Positions 9,136 through 19,100 of a DNA stretch of 62,023 bases are shown in pieces. Both the position numbers and the translations under genes were made by a program. The stretch covers positions 1 to 62,023 of the forward strand of contig JAIQFL010000013.1 of assembly GCA_020073365.1 (NCBI GenBank), in the 5' to 3' direction. The stretch is from Terriglobia bacterium (GTDB taxonomy: Bacteria; Acidobacteriota; Terriglobia; Bryobacterales; Bryobacteraceae). The notes below the pieces were generated by a model. It saw only the letters and a program-made list of their open reading frames with translations. It had not been told where the DNA came from and searched no databases. Numbering within the stretch: the first letter of the stretch is position 1; every line of letters starts with the position of its first letter.

Positions 9136-9259
9136 ACCCTCGACGGCGCGGAAGGATTGCTGGGAGAGCCAACGGGGATCGCCTACCTGTAACCCCCATG
9201 CACCGGGTCGCGCCTTGTTAGAATCCGGTCCATTTTGTCCGAAAAGAGGTAGCCTCACG

Positions 9260-12121
9260 ATGCGTTTGAGAGTTCTGTCCGCCGTCCCGGCGATCGCCCT
9301 GATGCTGGCAATGAGCGGCTTCGCCCAGACCCTGCCACCAGGCGTCGAGAAAAAGGCCTCCGTGGGAGGCATCACCGAATACGACTTCCCCAACGGCTTG
9401 CGGGTGTTGTTATACCCCGATGAGGCCAATCCGAAGGTGACCATCAACGTCACTTACCTGGTGGGTTCCCGCCATGAAGGCTACGGTGAGACCGGCATGG
9501 CGCACCTTCTGGAGCATATGGATTTCATCGAGACCACCAACGGCCGGCAGATCAAGAACGAAATCGTCTCCAGGGGCGCCGCCTGGAATGGGACCACTTC
9601 ATTCGACCGCACCAACTACTACGAAACCGTTCCGGCCACCGACGAGAACCTGAAATGGGCGCTTGGCCTCGAGGCCGACCGCATGGTCAACGTCAAGTTC
9701 ACCAAGCCAATCCTGGACACCGAGATGACCGTGGTCCGCAACGAGTTCGAGCGCGGCGAGAACAGCCCCCAGAGCATCCTCCGGGAGCGCGTGGAAGCCA
9801 CCGCCTACCTGTGGCACAACTACGGCAAGTCGACCATCGGGTCGAAGGACGATCTGGAGAAAGTACCGGTGGAGCGGTTGGCCGCCTTCTATCACAAGTT
9901 CTATCAGCCCGACAACGCCGTGCTGGTGATCACCGGGCGGCTGGACGAAGCCAAGACGCTGGGGTTCGTCACCGATACGATGGGTAAGCTTCCGCGGCCC
10001 ACCCGGCAACTGGAGCAGACCTACACGGTGGAGCCGGCGCAGGATGGCGAGAGGTTCGTGGAACTGCGGCGAGTAGGCGAGGGTCAGCAAGTCATCGTGG
10101 CGTACCATGGTCCGGCCGCCGGACATCCCGATTCGGCGGCGCTGCAGGTCCTGGCCGGCGTCATGAACGGCTCCGGCGGTGGCGGTGGCGGCCGCGGGGG
10201 TCGTGGTGGCGGCGGTGGAGGTGCCAACGAAGGCCGGCTCTACAAGGCCCTGGTGGAGACCAAGAAGGCCGAATCGGCCAACATGGGCATGCGGGCACTC
10301 CACGATCCCGGCCTGATCACCGCTTCAGCCTCTCTCAATAAGGATCAATCGCTCGATGAGGTGCGCAGGCTTCTGATCCAGACACTGGAAGACGTGGTTA
10401 AGGATCCGCCCACCAAGACCGAGGTGGATCGTGTCACTACCGGCATGCTCCGCAACCTGGAAAACAGCCTGTCCGATCCGCAATCCATCGCTACGGGAGC
10501 CCTGAACGAGGCCATCGCCCAAGGCGACTGGCGGCTCATGTTCCTCCAGCACGACCGGCTCAAGGACGTCAGCCCCGCGGACCTGGTTCGGGTCGCCAAG
10601 CTGTACCTGAAAGCCTCGAACCGAACGGTGGGGTACTACATTCCCGACCCCGCCCCGGATCGCACCGTGGTCCCGGCCACGCCGGACCTGGCAGTCCTAC
10701 TCAAAGACTACAAGAGCACCGTGACCATTTCCCATGGCGAAGCATTCGACCCCACGCCGGCCAACATCGAGAGCCGCACGGTGCGCGCCAGACTCGCCAA
10801 CGGCATGAAGGTGGTGATGTTGCCCAAGAGGACCGAGAACGATATGGTTTCGGCGGTGATCGAGCTGCGGTTCGGCAACGAGAGCACTCTGAAGGAAAAG
10901 AACACAGCCGCGCAATTCGCCGGCAGCCTGATGGGGAGCGGGACCAGGAGCAAGACGCGCCAGCAGCTTAACGACGAGATGCAGAAGCTGAACGCGCGGA
11001 TCGCCGTCAGCGGCGGTGGAGGCGGCGGTTTCGGCGGTGGTCGCGGCGGTGGCGGCCGTGGGGGCGCGGGTGGCGGTGGCGGCGGAATCTCCAGCGCCAA
11101 CGCCAATATCTCGGCGCCGGCCCGGAATTTCGAGGCAGCACTGCGGTTGGCCGTCGAGATGTTGCGAGAACCGGCCTATCCGCAGGCCGAGTTCGACCGC
11201 GTGATCGCGCAACGGATCAAGGCCCTGGAGAATGTCCCGACCGAGCCCAACCAGCTTGCTACGGAGATGTTGCAGCGCCACCTGAGCCCGTATACGAAGG
11301 GCGACGTGCGGTATTCGCCAACGCGCGAGGAGCAGACCGCGGAGCTGAAAAAGGTCACGCTCGACGACGTCAGGAAATTCCACGACCAGTTCTATGGGGC
11401 CAACTACGGCGTGTTTGCGGTGGTCGGTCCGGTAGACCAGGCGGCTGTGCAGAAGGTTGCCGCGGAACTGCTGGGGAACTGGAACACTTCCATGGCATAC
11501 AAGCCCATTGTGGCCAGCTACAAGAAGCCGCCAGCTCCCATCAATAACAAGATCGAAACGCCGGACAAGGCCAACGCGCAGTTCGAGGCCTCCCTGCGGT
11601 TCCAGATGTCGGAGAACGATCCCGACTATCCGGCCATGCTGCTGGCCGGCTATCTGTTCGGCGGGCCTATTACGTCGCATGTGTCCGACCGCATCCGCAA
11701 CCGCGAAGGGTTGAGCTATGGGGCTAACGCGCGGGTGGCGGTTCCTTCGGAAGGGGATGCCGCGACGCTCTCGGGCACCGTCAGCCTGAACCCGGTGAAC
11801 GGTCCCAAGGTGGAATTCAGCTTCAAGGACGAATTGGCCAAGACGTTGAAGGAGGGCTTCAGCACGACGGAAGTCGCCGAGGCCAAGAAGGCCTACCTGG
11901 ATTCGCGGATGGTCTCGCGTGCCCAGGACGGCGCACTGCTGACCCTGCTGGCATCGCACGAACAGCTTGGCCGTACCATGAAATGGGATGAGCAACTGGA
12001 GCAGAAGATCCAGGCGCTCACGGCCGAGCAGATCAGCGCGGCCTTCCGCAAACACATCGACGCGGCGGCGCTTTCGATCGTCAAGGCAGGAGACTTTAGA
12101 GCGGCGGGAGTGTACCAGTAG
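9260..12121 (+). CDS. Secreted two-unit M16 zinc metallopeptidase (pitrilysin/PqqL-like)
   Basis: 953 residues from ATG 9260; the open frame continues upstream but the signal peptide MRLRVLSAVPAIALMLAMSGFA and ribosome site fix the start. The first M16 unit has the inverted zinc motif HLLEH near residue 81 and downstream ligand Glu in TEMTVVRNEFERGE. The second unit (from about residue 505) lacks HxxEH, as expected for the non-catalytic half. Each unit has a long Gly-rich insertion (about residues 304-323 and 583-612) where relatives have short loops. Likely a periplasmic or secreted peptidase. Confidence 0.9.
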   Translation: MRLRVLSAVPAIALMLAMSGFAQTLPPGVEKKASVGGITEYDFPNGLRVLLYPDEANPKVTINVTYLVGSRHEGYGETGMAHLLEHMDFIETTNGRQIKNEIVSRGAAWNGTTSFDRTNYYETVPATDENLKWALGLEADRMVNVKFTKPILDTEMTVVRNEFERGENSPQSILRERVEATAYLWHNYGKSTIGSKDDLEKVPVERLAAFYHKFYQPDNAVLVITGRLDEAKTLGFVTDTMGKLPRPTRQLEQTYTVEPAQDGERFVELRRVGEGQQVIVAYHGPAAGHPDSAALQVLAGVMNGSGGGGGGRGGRGGGGGGANEGRLYKALVETKKAESANMGMRALHDPGLITASASLNKDQSLDEVRRLLIQTLEDVVKDPPTKTEVDRVTTGMLRNLENSLSDPQSIATGALNEAIAQGDWRLMFLQHDRLKDVSPADLVRVAKLYLKASNRTVGYYIPDPAPDRTVVPATPDLAVLLKDYKSTVTISHGEAFDPTPANIESRTVRARLANGMKVVMLPKRTENDMVSAVIELRFGNESTLKEKNTAAQFAGSLMGSGTRSKTRQQLNDEMQKLNARIAVSGGGGGGFGGGRGGGGRGGAGGGGGGISSANANISAPARNFEAALRLAVEMLREPAYPQAEFDRVIAQRIKALENVPTEPNQLATEMLQRHLSPYTKGDVRYSPTREEQTAELKKVTLDDVRKFHDQFYGANYGVFAVVGPVDQAAVQKVAAELLGNWNTSMAYKPIVASYKKPPAPINNKIETPDKANAQFEASLRFQMSENDPDYPAMLLAGYLFGGPITSHVSDRIRNREGLSYGANARVAVPSEGDAATLSGTVSLNPVNGPKVEFSFKDELAKTLKEGFSTTEVAEAKKAYLDSRMVSRAQDGALLTLLASHEQLGRTMKWDEQLEQKIQALTAEQISAAFRKHIDAAALSIVKAGDFRAAGVYQ

Positions 12122-12141
12122 AGGCTGTGGGGTTTAGCCGG

Positions 12142-12222
12142 CGGAACAATCGTTCCGGAAAAGTGGGTGCGTTTGTTGAAAAGAAGCAGGTTAACAGTCC
12201 GCAAAACGGAACGATCGTTCCG
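12142..12222. promoter_or_regulatory. Paired 16-nt palindromes CGGAAC(A/G)ATCGTTCCG
   Basis: The copy at 12207-12222 is a perfect 16-nt palindrome and the copy at 12142-12157 differs from it at one base. Both contain GAAC-N4-GTTC, which is the core of Gram-positive-type LexA (DinR) boxes. They lie 49 bases apart, more than 230 bases before dnaE2. They could be SOS-repressor sites, sites for another dimeric repressor, or end repeats of a small element. Confidence 0.5.
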
Positions 12223-12328
12223 AAGATGATTTGCGGTGACGGAATTTCGACACACGCCAGATAGCGCGAATCGCTTCATTGATCAGATAGGCGCCACTAA
12301 CCGGTGGCGACCCCCTCGGCATTCCCCA

Positions 12329-12369
12329 TTGACATCCTGCGCCAGTATCCTGTAAAAATAGAGTACAGG
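12329..12369 (+). promoter_or_regulatory. dnaE2 promoter with overlapping inverted repeat
   Basis: TTGACA at 12329-12334 is followed after 17-18 bases by a TAAAAA-type -10 at about 12353. An inverted repeat CCTGTA (12349-12354) / TACAGG (12364-12369), 9-nt spacer, covers the -10 and start region, a position suited to repression. The half-sites resemble CTGT/ACAG of enterobacterial LexA boxes but the spacing (CTGT-N11-ACAG) is not canonical. Confidence 0.5.
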
Positions 12370-12454
12370 CGAATAAATGGCGAAGACGATTGCCCGGTGG
12401 AACCCCGCTTCCTCCGTTATCTTCCGCGCCTCCGCGGTGAGTCAGTAGTCCTCT

Positions 12455-15400
12455 ATGTACGTCGAACTCCACACCCGCTCGGGCTTCAGCTTCCTGGAAG
12501 GCGCTTCCGTCCCCGAGGAACTAGCGGGAGCCTGCGCGGAGTTTGGCATGCCCGCCATGGCCATCATGGACCGCAACGGGGTCTACGGGGCGCCGCGCTT
12601 CCATATGGCCGCCAAGAAGGCCGGCATCCGCGCGCACATCGGGTCGGAGATCACCTGCACCAACGGCGTCACTTATCCCCTGCTGGTGGAAACGCGAGAG
12701 GGCTATCAAAACCTGTGCCGCCTGGTCACCCGCATGAAACTGCGCGCCCCCAAAGGCGAAGGCGCGGCCACGCTGGAGGAACTCGCGGAATTCGCCCGCG
12801 GCCTGATCTCGATCACGCGCCATCCCGACGAGCGCCTGCTCGATATCTTCGGCCGTTCCAACGTCTATGCCGAACTCCAGCGCCACTACAGTCGCGAAGA
12901 GGAGGCGGGCAACCAGGCCATCGTGGAGCGCGCGCGACGGCTCGGCATCCCGATCGTGGCCACCAATGGTGTCGCCTACGCCACCCCCCCGCAGCGCGAG
13001 TTGCTCGACGTCTTCACCTGCGTTCGCAACCATGTGACGCTCGCGGCCGCCGGCCGCCTGCTGGAGCGCAACTCCGAACGCCACGTCAAGACCCCCGCAG
13101 AAATGGAGCGCCTGTTCGCCGATCTTCCCGAGGCCCTGGCCCACACACTCGAAATCTCCTCGCGGCTCCAGTTCACGCTGGCCGACCTGGGCTACGAATT
13201 CCCGCGATACCCCGTCCCCGAAGGCCACACGCAAATGTCTTTTCTGCGTCAACTCGCGGATGAGGGCGCGCGCCTCCGTTACCGGCCGTATCACGAAAAG
13301 GCCCGCCTGCAGATCGAGCGCGAGCTGGCGCTCATCGAAAAGCTCGGGCTGCCGGGCTATTTCCTCATCGTCTGGGACATCGTGCGGTTCTGCCGCGAGA
13401 ACGACATTCTGTGCCAGGGCCGCGGCTCGGCCGCCAACAGCGCGGTGTGCTACGCGCTGCGGATCACGGCGGTGGATCCGGTGGGCATGGAGCTGCTCTT
13501 CGAGCGCTTCCTTTCCGAAGAGCGCGGCGAGTGGCCCGACATCGATATCGACCTGCCCAGCGGCGATAAGCGCGAGCGCGCCATCCAGTACGTCTACCAG
13601 CGGTTCGGAAAGCTGGGCGCCGCCATGACCGCCAACGTGATCACCTACCGCGGGCGCTCCGCCGCGCGCGAAGTGGGAAAGGCCCTGGGCTTCGAAATCA
13701 CCACGCTCGAACGCCTCTCCTCTCTGGTTCGCACGTGGGAATGGAAGGACCCCAAAGACACTACCGAACGCCAGTTCCGGGAAGCCGGCTTCGACCTCAA
13801 CCATCCGCGCGTGCGCAAGTTTTGCGAGCTCTACCGGATGGCGCAGGATCTGCCGCGCCACCTCGGCCAGCACTCCGGCGGCATGGTGATCTGCCAGGGA
13901 CAGCTCGATTCCGTGGTTCCGCTCGAACCGGCCACCATGCCCGGCCGCGTGGTGGTGCAGTGGGACAAGGAAGACTGCGCCGACATGGGGATCATCAAAG
14001 TGGACCTGCTGGGCCTGGGCATGATGGCTGTAATCGAAGACACCCTCAAGCTGATTCCCGAAATCTATGGCGAGGAGGTGAGCCTGGCGCATCTGCCGCC
14101 CGCCGACCCCGCGGTTTTCGCAGCCCTGCAAAAGGCCGACACCATCGGCATGTTCCAGGTGGAAAGCCGCGCGCAGATGTCGTCGCTCCCGCGCATGATG
14201 CCGCGGCGCTTCTACGATATCGTGGTGCAGGTGGCCATCATCCGCCCCGGCCCCATCGTGGGCAAGATGGTGCATCCGTACCTGAACCGCCGGCAGGGCC
14301 GGGAAGCGCCGGACTGCCTGCACCCCTCGCTCGAACCGGTGCTCAGGCGGACCCTGGGAGTGCCGCTGTTCCAGGAACAATTGCTGCGCATGGCGATGAT
14401 CGCGGCCGGTTTCACCGGCGGGCAGGCCGAGGAACTGCGCCGCGCCATGGGCTTCAAGCGCTCGGAAAAACGCATGGCCGAGATCGAGGTGAACCTCCGC
14501 GCGGGCATGCAGCGCAACGGCATCTGCGGGAAGGTGCAGGACGATATCGTGCACTCGATCACGGCGTTTGCGTTGTACGGGTTTCCGGAATCGCACGCCG
14601 CCAGTTTTGCGCTGCTGGCCTATGCCAGCGCGTATTTGAAGTGCCACTACCTGGCCGCCTTCACCTGCGCCATGCTGAACAACCAGCCGATGGGGTTCTA
14701 TGCGCCGGCGATTCTGATTAAGGACGCGCAGCGGCACGGGTTGCGCGTGCTGCCGGTGGATGTGACGCGCTCGGAGTGGGAGTGCACGATCGTTGCTCCT
14801 CCCAGCCCCCAACCCCCAACCCCCAACCCCTGTCTTCTCCTCGGACTGCGCTATGCCAAGGGCCTCCGCGAAGCCTCCGCACGCGCCATCCTGCTGGCCC
14901 GGCCGTTCGGCAGCATCGATGACCTGGCCCTCCGCGTTCCCGCACTGCGCAAAGACGAAATCAACCGGCTGGCCGAAATCGGCGCATTGAACTCGCTCGA
15001 CCAGAGCGTTCCCAGAACCCACCGCCGCGACGCCCTCTGGCAGACCCAGCGCGCCATTCTGCCGGTGGGCCCGTTGCTGGCGCCGCTCGAAGAGAAGGGC
15101 GAGCCTTCGCCGCTTTCCCCCATGAGCACGGAAGAACGCCTATGGGCCGATTACCGCGGCACGGGCCTGACGGTGGGCAAGCACCCCATGGCGCACCGCC
15201 GCGCCGAAATGAACGCGCTGGGCGTAAAACGCGCCATCGACCTGGAACGGATTCCCAACGGCCGCATGGTGCGCATCGCCGGATCGGTGATCGTGCGGCA
15301 GCGGCCCGGCACGGCCAAAGGCTTCGTCTTCCTCAGCATGGAAGACGAAACCGGCATCATGAACGCGATCGTCACGCCCGACACCTTCGACCGCTACAAA

Positions 15401-15535
15401 TTCCAGGTGCTGGGCGAGCGCTTCCTGTTAATCGACGGCGTGCTGCAAAATCTGGACGGCGTAATTTCGGTGAAAGCCGCGCGCATCGATGGGCTGCGGG
15501 CAGGGGCCACAGCGGAATCGCACAATTTCCACTGA
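12455..15535 (+). CDS. dnaE2: Error-prone DNA polymerase III alpha subunit DnaE2
   Basis: 1026 residues, the length of DnaE2 rather than DnaE1. An N-terminal PHP domain begins YVELHTRSGFSFLEGAS; the usual HxH is HTR here, so PHP metal binding may be weakened. The polymerase core has PDIDIDLPSGDKRERA with catalytic Asp residues, then the tandem HhH region and an OB fold (VRIAGSVIVRQRPGTAKGF). It performs translesion synthesis, normally with ImuA/ImuB under SOS control; neither is encoded next door, so the gene is an orphan within this window. A C-rich heptamer repeat inserts PPSPQPPTPNP near residue 785. GTG or other starts upstream are not needed. Confidence 0.95.
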   Translation: MYVELHTRSGFSFLEGASVPEELAGACAEFGMPAMAIMDRNGVYGAPRFHMAAKKAGIRAHIGSEITCTNGVTYPLLVETREGYQNLCRLVTRMKLRAPKGEGAATLEELAEFARGLISITRHPDERLLDIFGRSNVYAELQRHYSREEEAGNQAIVERARRLGIPIVATNGVAYATPPQRELLDVFTCVRNHVTLAAAGRLLERNSERHVKTPAEMERLFADLPEALAHTLEISSRLQFTLADLGYEFPRYPVPEGHTQMSFLRQLADEGARLRYRPYHEKARLQIERELALIEKLGLPGYFLIVWDIVRFCRENDILCQGRGSAANSAVCYALRITAVDPVGMELLFERFLSEERGEWPDIDIDLPSGDKRERAIQYVYQRFGKLGAAMTANVITYRGRSAAREVGKALGFEITTLERLSSLVRTWEWKDPKDTTERQFREAGFDLNHPRVRKFCELYRMAQDLPRHLGQHSGGMVICQGQLDSVVPLEPATMPGRVVVQWDKEDCADMGIIKVDLLGLGMMAVIEDTLKLIPEIYGEEVSLAHLPPADPAVFAALQKADTIGMFQVESRAQMSSLPRMMPRRFYDIVVQVAIIRPGPIVGKMVHPYLNRRQGREAPDCLHPSLEPVLRRTLGVPLFQEQLLRMAMIAAGFTGGQAEELRRAMGFKRSEKRMAEIEVNLRAGMQRNGICGKVQDDIVHSITAFALYGFPESHAASFALLAYASAYLKCHYLAAFTCAMLNNQPMGFYAPAILIKDAQRHGLRVLPVDVTRSEWECTIVAPPSPQPPTPNPCLLLGLRYAKGLREASARAILLARPFGSIDDLALRVPALRKDEINRLAEIGALNSLDQSVPRTHRRDALWQTQRAILPVGPLLAPLEEKGEPSPLSPMSTEERLWADYRGTGLTVGKHPMAHRRAEMNALGVKRAIDLERIPNGRMVRIAGSVIVRQRPGTAKGFVFLSMEDETGIMNAIVTPDTFDRYKFQVLGERFLLIDGVLQNLDGVISVKAARIDGLRAGATAESHNFH
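14801..14830. repeat. In-frame (CCCCCAA)n tract inside dnaE2, G-quadruplex-prone on the minus strand
   Basis: Three to four heptamer-like units of CCCCCAA/CCCCCAG run through the coding sequence. The complementary strand has five runs of at least three G, enough for a G-quadruplex. The tract encodes a Pro/Gln/Thr/Asn linker between the polymerase core and the C-terminal region and keeps the frame. Confidence 0.75.
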
Positions 15536-15559
15536 GGTAAACTTAACTTAGGCTCAGTC

Positions 15560-15802
15560 ATGAAGACGGTCAACATTCAAGATGCCGACCTTTCCGTCCT
15601 GGTGGAAGAGGCTGCCGCTGGTGAGGAAATCATCATCGCGAAGGCCGGGAAGCCAATGGCGCGCCTGATGCCGCTGGAAAAGCCTGAGCCGGAATTCCGG
15701 AGGGGATTTGGGGCGCTGAAGGGCAGAATCTGGATTGACGATGACAAATTCGATGATCCCCTTCCTCCGGACCTGCTGAAGGCTTTCGGCGTGGAAGAAT
15801 GA
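15560..15802 (+). CDS. Antitoxin of the Phd/YefM (VapB-like) family
   Basis: 80 residues. The N-terminal part MKTVNIQDADLSVLVEEAAA with IIIAKAGKPMARLMPL is the Phd/YefM DNA-binding fold. The C-terminal half (RGFGALKGRIWIDDDKFDDP) is the typical toxin-wrapping tail seen in antitoxins paired with PIN toxins. It overlaps the toxin gene by four bases (ATGA at 15799-15802), implying translational coupling. As in related modules, the complex probably autorepresses. Confidence 0.9.
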   Translation: MKTVNIQDADLSVLVEEAAAGEEIIIAKAGKPMARLMPLEKPEPEFRRGFGALKGRIWIDDDKFDDPLPPDLLKAFGVEE

Positions 15803-16191
15803 ACTTTCTTGCGGACACTCACGTCCTGATCTGGTGGTTTACAGGAAGCGAACAGCTCAGCCGAAAAGTAAGAAACACGATGTCGCATCGCACCGCGGTC
15901 CTGTGGGTCAGCGCTGTTTCTGTCTGGGAAATGGCAATCAAGACGGGGAAGGGACATTTGGAATTGGACCTCTCTCTGCAGGAAATCATCGCGATCTTCT
16001 TCAAGGAAGGTTGGCGTTCTTTGCCGATCACCATTGAACACGCTTTGGCCGTACAAGATTTGCCCCTGATTCACAAAGATCCTTTCGACCGCATGCTCGT
16101 CGCGCAAGCCCAAAGCGAAGGACTGACTCTGGTAACCGCCGATCCAAAGATCTCAGCCTACGACGTCCGCACCATTGACGCCTCTCTCTGA
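15799..16191 (+). CDS. vapC: PIN-domain ribonuclease toxin (VapC family)
   Basis: 130 residues. The PIN acidic residues are present: Asp in MNFLADTHVLIWW, Glu in VSVWEMAIK, Asp in HKDPFDRMLVAQA and the final Asp in LVTADPKIS. VapC toxins cleave RNA (tRNA or rRNA) when the antitoxin is lost; the target here cannot be told. Catalytic residues look complete, so the module is probably active. Its stop codon is only 6 bases from the stop of the convergent TonB receptor gene. Confidence 0.92.
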   Translation: MNFLADTHVLIWWFTGSEQLSRKVRNTMSHRTAVLWVSAVSVWEMAIKTGKGHLELDLSLQEIIAIFFKEGWRSLPITIEHALAVQDLPLIHKDPFDRMLVAQAQSEGLTLVTADPKISAYDVRTIDASL

Positions 16192-16197
16192 TTCCTC

Positions 16198-19100
16198 TCA
16201 GAAATACAGCTTCAATCCAAACTGCACATAGCGCGGCTGTCCGAATGAATACAGATCTCCGAACGCGGTATTGTACGCCTGTCTCATGCGAAACAGCTTG
16301 AAGCCGTTCATCGTGGTGATGTCGAATGCCGACGCGGGCGTGCCATAGAAATTGGCCGGCAGCCTGACATGGAAAAAATCGACCGGAAGGACGCCGCTGG
16401 CGGTTCCGTTGCTCCTGACCGCATTCACCATGCTGTTAATCTGGGCCAACTGCGCGGTTCCGGCCGTAGTCGAGGACAACGGCTGACTGTTGGCCTTCGC
16501 CCAGGTGTCATAGTCCGCCGCGTTCAGGGCGCCGGTGGTCGGCGTATTGCCCACCAGGTCGGTGCCGCCCGCATTGTTGGGGAACACCCGGAATACCGGG
16601 TGGTTGAGCGCATTGATCAGATCCATGCGGAACTGAAGCCGCCGCTTCTCGCCGATCCGGAAGTTCTTCTGAATGGACCCATCGAAGTAATCCGCCCACG
16701 GGCCGCGGGCGCCGTCGAGCGATCTCGGGGCGGTTCCCAATTGCCCAAAGGACGGGCGCATGAACGCCGATGGATTGAGATACGGCTGGCAACCGGCGCC
16801 CACCGGGCAACTGCTGCTGTACAACGGGTTCAGCAGCGGCACACCGGGAACGATGTCCGGACGCACCGTGTGAGTCAGGTCGCCGAGCTGATTGGCATCT
16901 CCCATAGTGACCGTGGCCGGCATTCCGCTGTTCAGCCGCACAATCCCGGTAGTGGTCCAGCCGCCCACGACGTAATCCAGCGGCTTCCACGTGTGAGACA
17001 GAAATCTTCGGCCATAACCGAACGGCCAGTCGTAAATCGCTGTGCCGTTGATCACGTGGCGCTGGTCGAAAAGCGAAACCGAGCGGTCGTTCTTGCGGGT
17101 TCCTCCCAGGGCCACCTGCCCGTCGGTGCGCCCCGTGCTGGCTACGCTCTTTTCGGTCCCGGAATCGGAGGCGTCGTCGATCGACTTCCCGTAGGTGTAG
17201 TTCGAAGTGAACGTCAGCCCTTGGGCCACCCGGTGGATCACGTTGACATATCCCGCATGCCGGATGCTGTTGGCGGAGGCGTCATACAGCATCGTCAGGC
17301 TCGAGAAACCCAGGAACGGGCTGCCCAATGTGCCGTTCTGCACCGTCATCAGCTTGCCCGTTGCGGGATTGAGCCGGCCCAGCGGATCGTTAATCGTCCC
17401 CGCCGTGTTCACCCCCGCGGCGTCCTGCGCCTCAACCAGGGGCACATCCTTGGGGTTGATGTTCTCATTCGGCATGAACAGGTGAGTGCCCTTGTTGCCG
17501 ACATAGGCGACCTCCACGGTGGTCGTGCGGTTAGCCTGCCAGGAGACGGTGAAATTCCAGTTCTGGCAAGGAGTATGTACGTTGTTGGACACCGCGTACC
17601 CGCCCAGCCCCTGCTGGTAATACAGGCTGCCCTGGTAGACCAGTCCGTCCGGCGGAACACTCGTGCCGAAGATGGCCTGATCGGGCGTGAGCAAATTGAG
17701 CACCGGAGGATTCTCACCGAGCCGCATCACATAGGCCGGATCCTTCTGCCCGGTAGTGGGACCGTAGTTGCTCGAGTTGGCGCCGAAATCGGGGATAGGC
17801 AACCGCTTGAAGCCGGTCACCGGGGCGTGCGACAGGCCGTAGCCGCCGCGCAATGTTACGTGACGCTGCTCCAGGAAACGGGGGCTCCAGGCGAAGCCGA
17901 AGCGCGGCTCGAAATCCTTGTAGTCCGCGGGGTAGAGATATCGCGAGCGCCCGCCCTTCCCCGCGAAGCCGAACGGCGGCACCAGCGCCGAGCTGATGAC
18001 CTCGCCATCGGTCAGGGTCAGTGGGGTAGACAGCGGATACGACTGGGCCAGGTTCGGCAGAAACACTCCCTGGTGATCGTACTTTTCCGTGCGGGGAAGT
18101 TGCACAGCGTAGCGCACGCCGAGGTTGAAAGTGAGGTTCGGCCGCACCTTCCAATCGTTCTGTACAAAGCCGGCGCCCGAATTCCACCGGTAGTAGTAGG
18201 GAACCAGAACGCTCCGGATGGTCAACCCCGGGGTAGCGCCGCTATTGGTATTGATGACTCCGAGCTCGAAGCTGGCAAACGAATTCCCGCCGGTGGCATT
18301 GGTCCCGCCCGTGGAGTTGGTCTGGGCTGCATTGAAGCCGTAGGCGCCGCCGATGGCCCCGTATAGCGGTGTGACATTTTGCAGCGCGTGGTTCAGATCC
18401 ACGCCGAACTTCCAGCTCATTTTTCCTTTGTTCCAATAAAAGACGTCGGAGATGGTGTAACGCTCCTCCGCGTCGTTATTGGACGTCGAAGCCTGCCCGC
18501 CAATGAATGGCAGCGAAGGAACGCCTCCCGGCAAAAGACTCGGGAGACCCAGTTCGGTGTTCAGGTTCTTCCCGGTGAAGGGATCGTACTCGGGCGACGT
18601 GGTGCTGCTGAATCTGCCCCGCGTGTAGTTGAGCCGCAGTTCGTTCAGCTTGTTGGACGAGATGGTCCAGGTGTGAATCAGCATCGCCTGCTTGGCCCAG
18701 CTATACTCGGCGCTGGCGCCGGTCGGGTCCGAGGGAGTGACTTGGGTCTTGATCACGGGTGTGGAGGTGAAGCGAGCCGTGAGGCGGTGCTTGTCACCCA
18801 ACGACTGATCCACCCGAAGGGTGAATCGCTTATCGTCTTGGGTTAGCAGCCGTGGATTGTATAAATTGAAGACATTTCCGTTCGCGCCGACATAATAGTT
18901 GGCGCCCGGGACGATATACTTCACGGACTTGAGATAGGTCGCGTCCATCATACTCTTCGGGATGATGTTTCCGGGAAACGGCTGGTAGGTCTGTCCGGCC
19001 GCCGGGGCCGTAGCCTGAACAAACTGGTTGCCGTTTACCAGGTTGTACTGGTCGTAGATGGTGGCATCACCGGTGCTGGCCAAGCCAAACTGTTTGGCGA

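Larger units (their letters stand above)
12122..12454. other. 333-nt intergenic control region upstream of dnaE2
   Basis: No gene is visible. The stretch contains two copies of a 16-nt palindrome, a TTGACA promoter with an overlapping 6-nt-arm inverted repeat, and a diverged copy of the GCGGAGGCGCGGAG repeat in inverse orientation just before the dnaE2 start. The density of operator-like palindromes suggests regulated expression of dnaE2. Confidence 0.6.

Noticed and set aside
12349..12369. CCTGTA-N9-TACAGG as an E. coli-type LexA box
   Set aside because: The enterobacterial box is CTGT-N8-ACAG; here the spacing is N11, so it was kept only as an undefined operator.
14801..14830. CCCCCAA repeats considered as CRISPR-like or telomeric sequence
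   Set aside because: Units are 7 nt without spacers and lie in frame inside a gene. No CRISPR array or cas gene was found in the window.
12521..15022. An 833-codon minus-strand frame across dnaE2
   Set aside because: Composition is that of a shadow frame and the plus strand has full DnaE2 motifs.
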